NCBI RefSeq assembly: GCF_018397995.1
Contig: NZ_BBQH01000023.1
Coordinates: 62,001-126,000 of the forward strand
Source of the DNA: Rhizomonospora bruguierae
Lineage (GTDB): Bacteria > Actinomycetota > Actinomycetes > Mycobacteriales > Micromonosporaceae
Length of the DNA stretch: 64,000 nt
Direction of reading: 5' to 3'
Part shown: piece after piece, positions 8,712 through 17,284 of the stretch
Numbering within the stretch: position 1 is the stretch's first letter
How the letters are laid out: each line of letters begins with the position of its first letter
Translations under genes and position numbers: made by a program
The notes under the pieces: model-generated
Database searches by the model: none
The model's input: the letters and a program-made list of their open reading frames with translations, nothing else
What the model was told of the DNA's origin: nothing

Positions 8712-9103
8712 TGATTCACCTCGATCGATCGGAACACCGGCAGCTGCTGGTCCCCGCGCTTGTTGGACTGGAAGACCACCGCGACCCGGGTGCCGATCGG
8801 CGGCGGGGCCGCCGTGCCGGCAGCGAAGCCGGCGATCATGAACGGGCCCTCGTCGAGCTCGACGAACGCCACCTCGTAGGGCAGGTCGAAGGCGTCGGCC
8901 GGGAAGTAGCGCTGGTGCATCCGGATCCACGACCAGACCGTGCCCCGCCCGGACGGAAGCTCCCACGCGAACTCGCGGCCGAGGCAGTTGGGGCACAGCG
9001 GCGACGGGGGGTACCGCCAGGTCCGGCAGGACGCGCAGCGTTGCAGGGCAAACTCTCCGGCCGCACACCGTTGCCAGTAGGCGGCATCGTCGACGATCGT
9101 CAT
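8708..9103 (-). CDS. Zn-ribbon/OB-fold (DUF35) partner of the thiolase-like protein
   Basis: This 131-residue protein has the DUF35 layout: an N-terminal helix (YWQRCAAGEF), a rubredoxin-like zinc ribbon with C-x2-C...C-x2-C (CASC and CPNC, about residues 22-39), and a C-terminal OB-fold beginning GRGTVWSWIRMH. DUF35 proteins form complexes with thiolase-fold partners and help bind acyl-CoA, as in the Ltp2-ChsH2 aldolase of steroid breakdown. The gene follows the thiolase-like gene by 48 bases and overlaps the next gene, supporting a direct physical partnership. Confidence 0.9.
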   Translation of the reverse strand: MTIVDDAAYWQRCAAGEFALQRCASCRTWRYPPSPLCPNCLGREFAWELPSGRGTVWSWIRMHQRYFPADAFDLPYEVAFVELDEGPFMIAGFAAGTAAPPPIGTRVAVVFQSNKRGDQQLPVFRSIEVNQ

Positions 9104-9151
9104 CGGGATGGCTCAACGTCCTTTCGGGATGGTCCGGCGGGGGGCGGCGGT

Positions 9152-10285
9152 TCAGTCACGCCGCCGGAAGATGTGCGAGCTGACGATCGGCGACACGCAG
9201 ATGTACTGCGCGACCTCGGCCCCGGAGACCTGCCGCTCCCCCGCCTCGCCGCGCAACTGCCGGACCGCCTCGACGTGCAGCGCCCAGCCCTGCATGTAGC
9301 TCTCCGAGGTGTGTCCGCCACTGGTGTTGATCGGCAACTCCCCGCCCCGGGCAATGCGGCCGTCGCGCACCCACTCCCACGACCGTCCCCGCTCGGCGAA
9401 GCCAAAGCCCTCGAGCGAGAAGAGGATCGTCGGGGTGAAGTTGTCGTAGATCTGCGCGACGTCGACCTGGGCGGTGGTGATGCCGGCCCGCTTGTAGACC
9501 CGCCGGGCCACCGTCTCCGCCGGCTCGAAGAAGAAGTCGCGGCTCGTGTAGTAGTTGGTCAGATCGCCGCATGCGGCGGTCGCCTCGATGGTGACGACCG
9601 GACGGCCGAGCTTGCGGGCCCGCTCCTCGGTGGTGACGATCAGCGCGACCCCGCCGTCGTTGATCAGGCAGTAGTCGAACAGGCGCAGCGGCTCCGCGAC
9701 GAACCGGCCGGCGAGGTAGGCCTCCTCGGTGATCGGCGTGCGCATGACGGCGTTGGGGTTGAGCGCGGCGTTGGCCCGGTTGGTGATCGCGAGCGGGGCG
9801 AGCGCACCCTCCGGGACCTGGTAGAGCTCCTGGTAGCGCTGGTACATCATCGCGACGTAGGCGCCCGGCGAGGTCATGCCGTAGGCGGCGTCGAACGGGG
9901 CGGTCGGCGAGGCGTAGGCGTCGCCGCCGTAGCGGGCGCCGGCGGATCGGCCGTTGTTGCCGTAGATCAGGGCGACCGTCGTGGCGAGGCCGGCCTCGAT
10001 CACGGCGACCGCGGTCTGCAGCGCGACGGCGCTCATCCGCCCGGCAGCCTCGAACCCGTTGACAAACGACGGCCGGCGCAGCCCGAGCATGTCGGCCATC
10101 CGGTTGTACGACGAGAGGCGCGCGGTGAGCAGCCCGTCAATCTCGTCCTTGGCGATACCGGCGTCATCGAGCGCTTCGGCGAAGGCGAGCGCGGCGAGGT
10201 CGTAGTCCGAGCGCGTCGCGTCGCGGTCTTTGTAGTAGGCGCCGAAGGGCGTCGTTCCCACGCCGATGATCGCCACTCGACTCAC
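9152..10285 (-). CDS. Thiolase-fold protein of the SCP2/Ltp type, no nucleophilic cysteine
   Basis: This 377-residue thiolase-superfamily protein starts VSRVAIIGVG. GTG at 10285 is preceded by GAGGAGG, while the longer frame runs into the promoter. In thiolases the N-terminal half carries the acyl-accepting Cys; here the equivalent segment reads NGFEAAGRMSAVALQ with no Cys. The C-terminal GGH loop is present as NTSGGHTSESYMQG. Absence of the Cys together with a DUF35 partner suggests an Ltp2-like aldolase (retro-aldol cleavage of a 3-hydroxyacyl-CoA) or other C-C lyase, and makes classical beta-ketothiolysis unlikely. It is the first gene of a six-gene operon ending in the MFS gene, with a candidate operator 40-65 bases upstream. 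Confidence 0.85.
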   Translation of the reverse strand: MSRVAIIGVGTTPFGAYYKDRDATRSDYDLAALAFAEALDDAGIAKDEIDGLLTARLSSYNRMADMLGLRRPSFVNGFEAAGRMSAVALQTAVAVIEAGLATTVALIYGNNGRSAGARYGGDAYASPTAPFDAAYGMTSPGAYVAMMYQRYQELYQVPEGALAPLAITNRANAALNPNAVMRTPITEEAYLAGRFVAEPLRLFDYCLINDGGVALIVTTEERARKLGRPVVTIEATAACGDLTNYYTSRDFFFEPAETVARRVYKRAGITTAQVDVAQIYDNFTPTILFSLEGFGFAERGRSWEWVRDGRIARGGELPINTSGGHTSESYMQGWALHVEAVRQLRGEAGERQVSGAEVAQYICVSPIVSSHIFRRRD

Positions 10286-10324
10286 CGCGGTCCTCCTCAG
10301 AGCTCGACATCGTTGGTCGCCACG

Positions 10325-10350
10325 TGCACAACCGACCACTAGGTGAACAG
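10325..10350. promoter_or_regulatory. 26-bp shared operator candidate, copy C (thiolase operon promoter)
   Basis: TGCAC-N4-GACCACT-N2-GTG-N-ACAG, matching copies A (651) and B (19938) at all 18 invariant positions. It lies 40-65 bases upstream of the thiolase-like start codon, so it probably overlaps or adjoins the promoter. The inner part has dyad symmetry, CAC-N3-GTG. Confidence 0.6.
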
Positions 10351-10465
10351 TCTAGGGTGAGGCAACAGGGCTGTCAAACACGGTCGCGCTACTCCCAGAT
10401 CGCGGTCGGCAGCGGGATGCGCGGAGCTGAATCCCGATTGCGTTCACCTCACGCACGATAGTTCA

Positions 10466-10481
10466 CCAGGTGCCCACCTGG
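10466..10481. other. 16-bp palindrome downstream of the IclR gene
   Basis: CCAGGTG-CC-CACCTGG is a perfect dyad located about 80 bases beyond the IclR stop codon. The two-base loop makes a classical terminator unlikely; an operator or weak terminator are both possible. Confidence 0.3.
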
Positions 10482-10560
10482 AAGAGCGCACGAAGGCGCC
10501 GCCGTCGCGGTGCAGATCCGTGCTGGCAAGGGAGCCGACCCCGATGCAGGGTGGTGCTGG

Positions 10561-11436
10561 TCAGGCCTCCGCGGTACGCGGTGTGCGGACCTCGCCTCGG
10601 GAGTAGCCGAACAGCAGGCTGATCTCCTGGGCGGCGGCCAGTAACGGCGGCAGCAGGTCGCTGACCGCCCGCTCCCGCGACACCCGACCGCCGTGTGCCG
10701 AGATGTTGAGGGCCGCGACCGCGGTGCCGCGCACGTCATAGATCGGCGCGGCGATGCCCAGGAGCCCCTCGTCAACCTCGTCTTCGACCAGCGACCAGCC
10801 CCGCTGCCGGACCGCGTCGAGTTCGGCGCGGAGCGCGACCTTGCCGGTCATCGTCTTGGGCGTGATCGGGGTCAGGACAGCCCGCTCCAGATAGGCGTCA
10901 AGCTCGGCGGGTGGTAGGTCGGCGAGCAGCACCCGGCCCATCGACGAGGTGTAGGCCGGGATGCGCTGGCCGACGTAGACGCCGACGGTCACCAGCCGGT
11001 GGGACGTCCGGGCGACGCAGATGACGCTCTCGTCGTCCAGGACGCCGGCGAGGCAGTTCTCGTTGACCTTGGTGCCGAGGTGCTCCATCACCGGGGCGGC
11101 GCTGTGCCACTGGAGCTGGGAGGAGAAGTAGGCCGACCCGAGTTCGAGGACGGCGGGGCGCAGTCCGAACCTGCCCTCCTCGGACCGGACGTAGCCATAG
11201 TCTTCCAGCGTCAGCAGTAGCCGCCGCGTGGTCGCGCGGCTCAGGTTGGCCCGGCGCGCGATCTCGGAGACCGTCATCATCCGGTCGCCGCGGGAGAAGC
11301 TCTTGATGACGGTGAGGCCCCGCTGGAGCGACCGGACGAGCTTGGTAGGAGAGTCCTCCGCGCCAGCGCCGTCACCGGCGAGGTCGCCCTCGAACTCTGC
11401 GTCGTCACGTTCGGTGTCCGCCATGATGGACAGCAC
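10561..11436 (-). CDS. IclR-family transcriptional regulator (PcaR/PcaU-like)
   Basis: This 291-residue IclR-type regulator has an N-terminal winged helix-turn-helix (about residues 33-95; TVSEIARRANLSRATTRRLLLTLEDYGYV) and a C-terminal effector-binding GAF-like domain with the family features YTSSMGRVLLADLP and LNISAHGGRVSRE. The phrase SLQRGLTVIKSFSRG resembles the PcaR/PcaU/PobR branch that controls aromatic-acid catabolism with small acids as effectors. GTG at 11436 is used; an ATG four codons downstream (11424) is equally plausible. It lies 13 bases after the second PrpD gene, so it is probably cotranscribed with the GntR-ALDH-CoA-transferase operon. It is the likeliest reader of the three 26-bp sites. 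Confidence 0.92.
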   Translation of the reverse strand: MLSIMADTERDDAEFEGDLAGDGAGAEDSPTKLVRSLQRGLTVIKSFSRGDRMMTVSEIARRANLSRATTRRLLLTLEDYGYVRSEEGRFGLRPAVLELGSAYFSSQLQWHSAAPVMEHLGTKVNENCLAGVLDDESVICVARTSHRLVTVGVYVGQRIPAYTSSMGRVLLADLPPAELDAYLERAVLTPITPKTMTGKVALRAELDAVRQRGWSLVEDEVDEGLLGIAAPIYDVRGTAVAALNISAHGGRVSRERAVSDLLPPLLAAAQEISLLFGYSRGEVRTPRTAEA

Positions 11437-11449
11437 GATATCTCATCTG

Positions 11450-12826
11450 TCACGCCCGCTCGGGGTCGCGGAGCAGGGCTATGATGTCGTCCTCCCGCTC
11501 AACCTCGCGAAGGCGCCTGAGCAGGGCATTCGTCGCCTCCGGGGGCGAACCGCCAGCGGCCAGGCAGGCACGGAACTTGGCGTCGACCTCGGCGTCGGAC
11601 AGCGGCCGCGCCGGCATGCCGCGCGCGTGGTGCACCGTCGCGACCCGGTTGGTGCCGTCGGTGAGCTCGGCCGCAACCTCGACGAAGCCGCCCGACGAGG
11701 CGCTGCTGTTGACGCCCTCCGGATCCTCCGGCCGCACGCGCACGTCCTCGACGATGCGGATGGCCGGCAGTACCGCGCGCAGCTCTGGGCGTCGGGGCCC
11801 GGCGTCCTCGAACGTGGCGATCGAAATGTCGCCGTCGACCAGCGCGACCGCGAGTCCGTACTCCAGGCTGAACCTGGCCTCGGCGCCGTCGTCGGGCCAG
11901 CGGTTGATCAGCGGGCCCAGCGTGCCGGGCGGCACGGTGCAGCGCAGCGCACGCAGCCGCGCCGGCTCGACCCGGTGCGCGGCCCGCAGTTCGAGGACCG
12001 CGTCCATGCCGCGGTAGAGCTCGAAGGCGCAGGCGTACTTCTTGAGCGAGATCCCGGGATCCAGCAGGGCGTACGGGTTGCCGAGCCGCTCGATCTCCGC
12101 CGGGCGGCTGGCGCCGATCCCGTAGACGTCGAGGAAGCCGCGCGGGCCTTCGAGGATGTCGGTGGCCGCGGTGAAGCCGGTGCGGGCGAGCAACGCCGCC
12201 GTGACCCCGTTGCGGGCCGCGAAGCCGCTGTGCAGCGGCTTGGTCCCGGTGCCGAAGTTGCGTTGCAGCCCGCCGGCGGTGCTGGCGGCGATGCCCAGCG
12301 CCGTGGCCACCCGGGCGGCGTCGAGCCCGAGTACCTTGGCCGCGGCGGCGGCCGCCGCGAAGCCACCGATCGTGCTCGTGGTGTGCCAGCCATGGCGGTA
12401 GTGCGCGTGGCCGACCGCCCGCGAGAGGGTCCGCATCACCTCGACGCCGACCACGTAGGCCTCGATGAGCCGCCGGCCGCTCAGCGGCGCCGCACCACGG
12501 GCGACCGCGAGGATCGCGCTCAGCACCGGCGCGCTCGGGTGGCCGGCGCCGGGCAGCACGTCGTCGAAGTCGAGCGCGTGGGCCAGGGTCGAGGTGACCA
12601 GCGCGGCCGCCTCGGGCGGCAGCGCGGCTGACCACGGGTCGGCGACGCCCGCGTAGCGCAGCACGGACGCGCCGGCGTGGTCGGCGACGCCGGCCGCCAC
12701 CACGCCGAGCGTGTCGATGATCGGCACCTTCGCGGCCGCGACCAGCGCGTCGGGGAGCGCGTCGACAGTGGTGTCGGCGACGAACCGCGCGACGGTCGCC
12801 GTCCACGTCCGGGTGGCGGTCGTCAT
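11450..12826 (-). CDS. MmgE/PrpD family protein, paralogue 2
   Basis: This 458-residue MmgE/PrpD protein carries IDTLGVVAAG, DFDDV..GAGHPS, GGLQRNFGTGTKPLHSGFAARNG and SLKKYACAFELYR, which are clear counterparts of the motifs in paralogue 1 at 6565-7965. The two are each other's nearest relatives in this window. ATG at 12826 overlaps the CoA-transferase stop (ATGA); the much longer open frame upstream is antisense-like shadow of the transferase gene. Paralogue 1 has a CC pair after KKYP where this copy has CAF, so substrate pockets may differ. Function is expected to be dehydration or decarboxylation of a polycarboxylate or its thioester. Confidence 0.9.
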   Translation of the reverse strand: MTTATRTWTATVARFVADTTVDALPDALVAAAKVPIIDTLGVVAAGVADHAGASVLRYAGVADPWSAALPPEAAALVTSTLAHALDFDDVLPGAGHPSAPVLSAILAVARGAAPLSGRRLIEAYVVGVEVMRTLSRAVGHAHYRHGWHTTSTIGGFAAAAAAAKVLGLDAARVATALGIAASTAGGLQRNFGTGTKPLHSGFAARNGVTAALLARTGFTAATDILEGPRGFLDVYGIGASRPAEIERLGNPYALLDPGISLKKYACAFELYRGMDAVLELRAAHRVEPARLRALRCTVPPGTLGPLINRWPDDGAEARFSLEYGLAVALVDGDISIATFEDAGPRRPELRAVLPAIRIVEDVRVRPEDPEGVNSSASSGGFVEVAAELTDGTNRVATVHHARGMPARPLSDAEVDAKFRACLAAGGSPPEATNALLRRLREVEREDDIIALLRDPERA

Positions 12827-14043
12827 GCGACCACCCGGTCGGCGACGACACCGCGGGCGAACAGGTCGTCGACCTCGACCGGTGCGTATCCGAGCTCGCC
12901 CAGGACCTCGCGGGTGTGCTCGCCGACGTGCGGCGCCCGCCGCCGCACCGCCGGCCCGCCGTCGGGGGTGACGTCGAACGCCCAGCTGATCTGGCGCTCG
13001 CTGCCGCCGTCCGGGGTCCCCACCGGGATGTAGAAGTCGACGCCCGCCGCCGCGAACCGGTCCACCAGCTCGTGGGCCTTGGCCACCTTGGCCGCCGGGA
13101 CACCGGCCGCCGCCAGCCGCGAGGCCGCCTCGTCGCCGTCGCGGCCGGCGGCCCAGACGGCCAGTAGCTTCTCCACCTCGGCGTAGCCGGCACGCCGGCC
13201 GGCCGCGTCGCCGAACCGGTCGTCGGTGACTCCGACGACGGCCGCTGAGGCCGCCCAATGGCGATCGTCGCCGAGCGAGATGGCAACCCACTCGTCTTCG
13301 CCGGCGCACGGGACGCAGAAGTCCGTGCCGTCGGGCCCGCGGTTTGCGGTCGGTGTCGGGGCCGCGCCGGTCGCCGAGGTGGCCAGCAGCCACTCCCCCA
13401 GCATCGACGTGACCGTCTCGCGCTGCGACAGGTCGATCCAGCAGCCCTGCCCGGTCTCCCGGCTGCGCAGGTGCCCCCAGGCGGCGAGTCCGGGCGCGAG
13501 GACCGAGACGATCTGGTCCGGGTAGTTGACCTTGTTGGTCGACCAGGTCGGCGTGGTCTCGTCGTAGCCGGTCATCGACATCAGCCCGCCGAGCGCCTCC
13601 AGCGTGCTGCCGAACGAGACGTAGCCTCTCTCCGGGCCGGTGCCGCCCTGGCTCGACAGCGACAGCAGCACGACCCGGGGATTCCACTCGCGCAGCGTCG
13701 CGTATCCGAGGCCGAGCCGGTCAAGCACCCCGCGCCGGAAGTTCTCCACGACGACGTCGGTGCGCTCCACCAGCCGGCGGACGATGTCGCGGCTGTCGGG
13801 GTGCTTCAGGTCGACCGCCACGCCGCGCTTGTTGCGGTTGACCACCCGGAAGGCCGGGTTGCCGAGGTCGCCGAAGCCGGTGGAGCCGGTCACCACGGTC
13901 CAGTGGCGGAACGGATCGGGCCGGCGCGGCCCCTCCAGCTTGATCACCTCGGCGCCGTAGTCAGCCATGATCTGCGTGGTGCGGCCGCCGGCCGTGATGC
14001 CGGAGAGGTCGAGGATGTGCAGCCCGTCGAGCATGCCGGTCAC
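12823..14043 (-). CDS. Class III CoA-transferase (CaiB/BaiF), catalytic subunit
   Basis: This 406-residue protein shows the hallmark opening LDGLHILDLSGITAGG and IMADYGAEVIKLEGP RRPDPFRHW. The catalytic region reads GCWIDLSQRETVTSML, with Asp at the position that forms the acyl anhydride in class III transferases. GTG at 14043 is the start, with AAAGGA upstream and a GTGA overlap with the preceding subunit; the longer frame would overlap it by 135 bases. The paired, coupled gene next door encodes a shorter relative, as in heteromeric transferases such as BbsEF. It should activate a carboxylic acid by CoA transfer from a donor such as succinyl-CoA. Confidence 0.9.
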   Translation of the reverse strand: MTGMLDGLHILDLSGITAGGRTTQIMADYGAEVIKLEGPRRPDPFRHWTVVTGSTGFGDLGNPAFRVVNRNKRGVAVDLKHPDSRDIVRRLVERTDVVVENFRRGVLDRLGLGYATLREWNPRVVLLSLSSQGGTGPERGYVSFGSTLEALGGLMSMTGYDETTPTWSTNKVNYPDQIVSVLAPGLAAWGHLRSRETGQGCWIDLSQRETVTSMLGEWLLATSATGAAPTPTANRGPDGTDFCVPCAGEDEWVAISLGDDRHWAASAAVVGVTDDRFGDAAGRRAGYAEVEKLLAVWAAGRDGDEAASRLAAAGVPAAKVAKAHELVDRFAAAGVDFYIPVGTPDGGSERQISWAFDVTPDGGPAVRRRAPHVGEHTREVLGELGYAPVEVDDLFARGVVADRVVA

Positions 14044-15032
14044 GCCGTGGTCCTTTCGCCGTCGATGGTCCATGGCAGCCGCGGGTAGCGCACCGCGCCG
14101 GCACCCGGCACGTCGGCCGTGGCGAAGAGGTCGCGTGCCGCGTTCTGGGGATCGGTGAGCAGCTCGGCGGTGTCCCACACGGCGCCGACCGGGATGCCCG
14201 CAGCCTGGCCGGCGTGGTAAATCTCGGCCTTGTCGCGCGCTGCGGTGAACTCCTCAAGGATGGCGCGGAGGTCGGCGCGGTCGGTGTCGCGACCACGCTG
14301 GGTCGCGAAGCGCTCGTCGTCGAGCCGGTCGTCGCCGACGAACCGCTTGACCGCCGGCCACTCCTCGGGCCGGTAGTAGAAGCCGACGAAGCCGTCGGCA
14401 CAGCGCAGCACGAGCGGCCCGCTGTCGGAGCCGCGGCGCAGCACTCGGCCCTCGTCCTCGTGGTAGATCTGGCTCTTCCAGTCGAGGAACGCCGTCGCCC
14501 GGGTGCCGGTGGTGGCGACGACCGCGCCGCCACCCGCGCCGGCCCGGCGAACCAGCGCGAACATCGTGGCGGTCAGCAGGGCGAGACCGGCGGTGTAGTC
14601 GGCCTGCGGCCCGGGCAGCCGCAGCGGGGGCCGGTCGGGTTCGCCGATGACGTACATGAGCCCGCTCGACGCCTGCGCCTGGAGGTCGCGCCCCGGTGTG
14701 CCCGGCTCGACCGACGTGGCCACGGCGACGACGAGGTCCGGATGGGCGGCGCGTAGCGCCTCCGGTGCCCAACCACGCGCGGCGAGGTCGGCCTCGGGGA
14801 GGCCGGCGAGCACGACGTCGGCCCCGGCGAGGAGCGCGTCGGCCTGGTCGGTGGCCACCATGCTCTTGCCCTGGTCGAGGTAGGCCGCGCGGGCGCCGGC
14901 GCCGCCGGGCAGGGCGACATCGTCGGCGTATGCGGGGCCGACGGCCACCTTGCTGACCGTGGCGCCGAGCCCGGCCAGCAGTAGTCCACAGTAGCCGGTC
15001 GCGGGGTGGCTGCCGAGCTCGACGACGCGCAT
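14040..15032 (-). CDS. Class III CoA-transferase-like subunit, catalytic Asp missing
   Basis: This is a 330-residue CaiB/BaiF relative, about 70 residues shorter than its partner. It retains the fold start (MRVVELGSHPATGYCGLLLAGLGA) and the C-terminal helix region, but the segment aligned with the partner's WIDLSQRE reads VVATTGTRA, so the catalytic Asp is replaced by Ala or Thr. This suggests a non-catalytic or structural half of a heteromeric transferase. ATG at 15032 is immediately preceded by the ALDH stop codon; the longer frame would run back into that gene. GTGA overlap with the catalytic subunit gene implies stoichiometric synthesis. Confidence 0.82.
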   Translation of the reverse strand: MRVVELGSHPATGYCGLLLAGLGATVSKVAVGPAYADDVALPGGAGARAAYLDQGKSMVATDQADALLAGADVVLAGLPEADLAARGWAPEALRAAHPDLVVAVATSVEPGTPGRDLQAQASSGLMYVIGEPDRPPLRLPGPQADYTAGLALLTATMFALVRRAGAGGGAVVATTGTRATAFLDWKSQIYHEDEGRVLRRGSDSGPLVLRCADGFVGFYYRPEEWPAVKRFVGDDRLDDERFATQRGRDTDRADLRAILEEFTAARDKAEIYHAGQAAGIPVGAVWDTAELLTDPQNAARDLFATADVPGAGAVRYPRLPWTIDGERTTA

Positions 15033-15033
15033 C

Positions 15034-16500
15034 TCAGCCCACCACCAACGGGTCGCGGACGGCACCTTCGAGTTCCAGCCACACGGTCTTGACCTCGGTG
15101 TAGTCGCGGACCGCGTCGGCACCGCTCTCCCGGCCCCAGCCGCTGGCGCCGTAGCCGCCGAAGGGCGCGAACGGCGCGACGGTGCGGTAGGTGTTGACCC
15201 AGACCGTGCCGGCACGGACCCGGTGGGCGACGCGGTGCGCCCGCTGGATGTCGCGCGTCCAGACGCCCGCGCCGAGGCCGTAGGCGGAGTCGTTGGCCAG
15301 CCGGACCGCCTCCTGCTCGTCGTCGAACGGCAGGACCGCGAGCACCGGGCCGAAAACCTCCTCGCGGGCGATCTCCATCTCGGGCCGCACGCCGGTCAGC
15401 ATCGTCGGCCCGATGAATAGCCCGCCCAGCCCGCGGTCGTCGCCGTCGAGCACCGCGGTGGCGCCGTCGGCGACCGCCCGCCCGATGAAGCCGCGCACGG
15501 TCGCGTACTGGGCCTTGTTGGCCATCGGCCCCATGTCGGTCTCGATCGACAGCGGGTCGCCGAGCCGGATCGCGCGGCCCCGCTCGGCGATGGCCGCGAC
15601 CATCGCGTCGTGGATCGGCCGGTGTACGAGCAGCCGGGAGCCGGCGATGCAGGTCTGGCCGCTCGCCGCGAAGATGCCGGCGATGACGCCGTTGACCGCG
15701 GACGGCAGGTCGGCGTCGTCGAAGACGATCTGCGCGGACTTGCCGCCCAGCTCCAGCGTCGTGCGGGCGAGGTGGCCCGCGGCGCTCCGCGCGACCGCGA
15801 TGCCGACCCGCGTCGATCCAGTGAACGCCACCTTGTCGACGCCGGGGTGCTCGACCAGCGCCCGGCTCGGCTCCGGCGAGTTGGCGGTCACCACGTTGAG
15901 CACGCCGGGCGGGAAGCCGGCCTCCTCGAACCGCTTGGCGAACTCCAGCGCCGACACGGGCGTGTAGTCGGAGGGCTTGAGGACGAAGGTGCAGCCGGCG
16001 GCGAGCGCGGGCGCGAGCTTCCACATCGCCAGCACGAGCGGCGAGTTCCACGGCACGATCGCCGCGACCACGCCCACCGGCTCGCGCCGGGTGTAGAGGA
16101 AGAAGTTGGGCTTGTCGGCCGGGATCGTCTCGCCCTGGAGCTTGTCGGCGATGCCCGCGAAGTAGTAGAGCCAGCCGGCGAGGCTCGCCATCTGAGCCTG
16201 CGACTCCCGCAGCAGCTTGCCGTTGCCGGTCGACTCGATGACGGCCAGTTCCTCGGCGTCGCGCTCGACGATCGCGGCCAGGCGCCGCATCAGCCGGGCC
16301 CGATCGAAGCCGGTCAGCCGCCCCCAGGGCCCGTCAAGCGCGGCGCGGGCCGCGTCGACCGCCCGGTCGACATCGGCGCCGCCGGCTGCGGGCACCTCCG
16401 CCCAGGCCTTCCCGGAGTAGGGGTTGAGGCACTCGAACCGCTCCCCGGACGCGGCGGGCGTCCACCGGCCGCCCAGGTACATCTCGTAGCTGGCGTTCAC
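15034..16500 (-). CDS. Aldehyde dehydrogenase family protein (NAD(P)+-dependent)
   Basis: This 488-residue ALDH has all core motifs: PWNSPL near residue 150, FTGSTRVG near 227, the general base Glu250 in LELGGKSA, the nucleophile Cys284 in GQTCIAGSR, and the C-terminal FGGYGASGWGRESG. GTG at 16500 is preceded by GAAGGAGG and overlaps the GntR stop (GTGA). The longer frame upstream is a shadow of the GntR gene. It resembles the 5-carboxymethyl-2-hydroxymuconate semialdehyde and betaine aldehyde dehydrogenase types, giving a carboxylate product that the adjoining CoA-transferase could take up. The exact aldehyde is unknown. Confidence 0.93.
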   Translation of the reverse strand: MNASYEMYLGGRWTPAASGERFECLNPYSGKAWAEVPAAGGADVDRAVDAARAALDGPWGRLTGFDRARLMRRLAAIVERDAEELAVIESTGNGKLLRESQAQMASLAGWLYYFAGIADKLQGETIPADKPNFFLYTRREPVGVVAAIVPWNSPLVLAMWKLAPALAAGCTFVLKPSDYTPVSALEFAKRFEEAGFPPGVLNVVTANSPEPSRALVEHPGVDKVAFTGSTRVGIAVARSAAGHLARTTLELGGKSAQIVFDDADLPSAVNGVIAGIFAASGQTCIAGSRLLVHRPIHDAMVAAIAERGRAIRLGDPLSIETDMGPMANKAQYATVRGFIGRAVADGATAVLDGDDRGLGGLFIGPTMLTGVRPEMEIAREEVFGPVLAVLPFDDEQEAVRLANDSAYGLGAGVWTRDIQRAHRVAHRVRAGTVWVNTYRTVAPFAPFGGYGASGWGRESGADAVRDYTEVKTVWLELEGAVRDPLVVG

Positions 16501-17180
16501 GGTCGTCCTCCTTCGGCCGGGAGCAGCTGCAGCGCGAGCGCGGCGGCCGCCTCGACATGGGCCTTGCACGCCGCCTCGGCGCGGTCGGGGTCGCGGGCGG
16601 CGACCGCCTCGACGATCGCCTCGATCTCGCGGATCGTCTCCTCGGCCCGACCGGGGTGCGACAGCGTCCGGCCGCGCAGCAGGGTCACCCGCGCCCGCAG
16701 CGTGTCGGTCATCTTCGCCGCGACGCTGTTGCGCGCACCGGCGAAGAGCGTGGCGTAGAAGCGGTCCTTGTGCGCGACCAGGTCGGCGGCGCGGCCCGCA
16801 GCGACGTCGTCGCGCAGGGCGGCGACCACCGCCCGCAGCGCCGCGACGTGCTCCTCGGTGGCGTGCATCGCGAAGCGCCGCCCGGCCAGCCCTTCGAGGG
16901 CGACGCGCACCTCGTAGACCTCGCGGGCATCCTCCCGGGTCACCCGGGCCACGATCGGCCCACGGTTGGGGATGAGCTCGACGAGGTTCTCCGCCTCCAG
17001 GTGGCACAGCGCCTCGCGCACCGACGTACGGCTGACCCCGGTCAGCTCGCACAGCTCCTTTTCCCGCAGGCGGCTGCCGGTCGTGAACCGCTGCTCGATG
17101 ATCGCCCGGCGCAGCTTGGCGACCACCTGCGAGCGCACCGGCGTCGCCTTGGCCTCCACCCTCAGCGAGGCATCGACCAT
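16497..17180 (-). CDS. GntR-family regulator (FadR/FCD subfamily)
   Basis: This 227-residue regulator has an N-terminal winged HTH (about residues 10-75; LREKELCELTGVSRTSVREALCHLEAENLV) and an all-helical FCD effector domain (about residues 85-220) with the Asp/His metal and ligand positions expected for binding small carboxylates (AHKDRFYATLFAGARN). ATG at 17180 follows GAGGAGGA. It is the first gene of the minus-strand operon and is divergent from the carboxymuconolactone-decarboxylase-like gene, with a GTATG-N5-CATAC dyad between them. It is therefore likely an autoregulator of both units. Confidence 0.92.
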   Translation of the reverse strand: MVDASLRVEAKATPVRSQVVAKLRRAIIEQRFTTGSRLREKELCELTGVSRTSVREALCHLEAENLVELIPNRGPIVARVTREDAREVYEVRVALEGLAGRRFAMHATEEHVAALRAVVAALRDDVAAGRAADLVAHKDRFYATLFAGARNSVAAKMTDTLRARVTLLRGRTLSHPGRAEETIREIEAIVEAVAARDPDRAEAACKAHVEAAAALALQLLPAEGGRP

Positions 17181-17214
17181 GCGTTCCTCCTCGTCAGCGC
17201 TATCTTGACGTACG

Positions 17215-17229
17215 GTATGGCCGTCATAC
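17215..17229. promoter_or_regulatory. GntR-type operator candidate in divergent promoter
   Basis: GTATG-N5-CATAC is a perfect 5-base dyad in the 104-base gap between the divergent GntR and CMD-like genes. FCD-type GntR operators commonly show a GTAT/ATAC core, so this is a likely site for the neighbouring regulator. Confidence 0.55.
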
Positions 17230-17284
17230 AATCCTGTCAACCGCCGGCCGGGACCGGCCCGGCGGAACGACAGGAGGGCTGCCC

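Noticed and set aside
11450..13687. Very long minus-strand frame that would extend PrpD-2 into the CoA-transferase
   Set aside because: Only the part from 12826 has family similarity; the upstream codons are out of frame with the true transferase and low in complexity.
15034..17052. N-terminal extension of the ALDH across the GntR gene
   Set aside because: The GntR frame has HTH and FCD domains, and GTG 16500 with GAAGGAGG gives the standard ALDH length.
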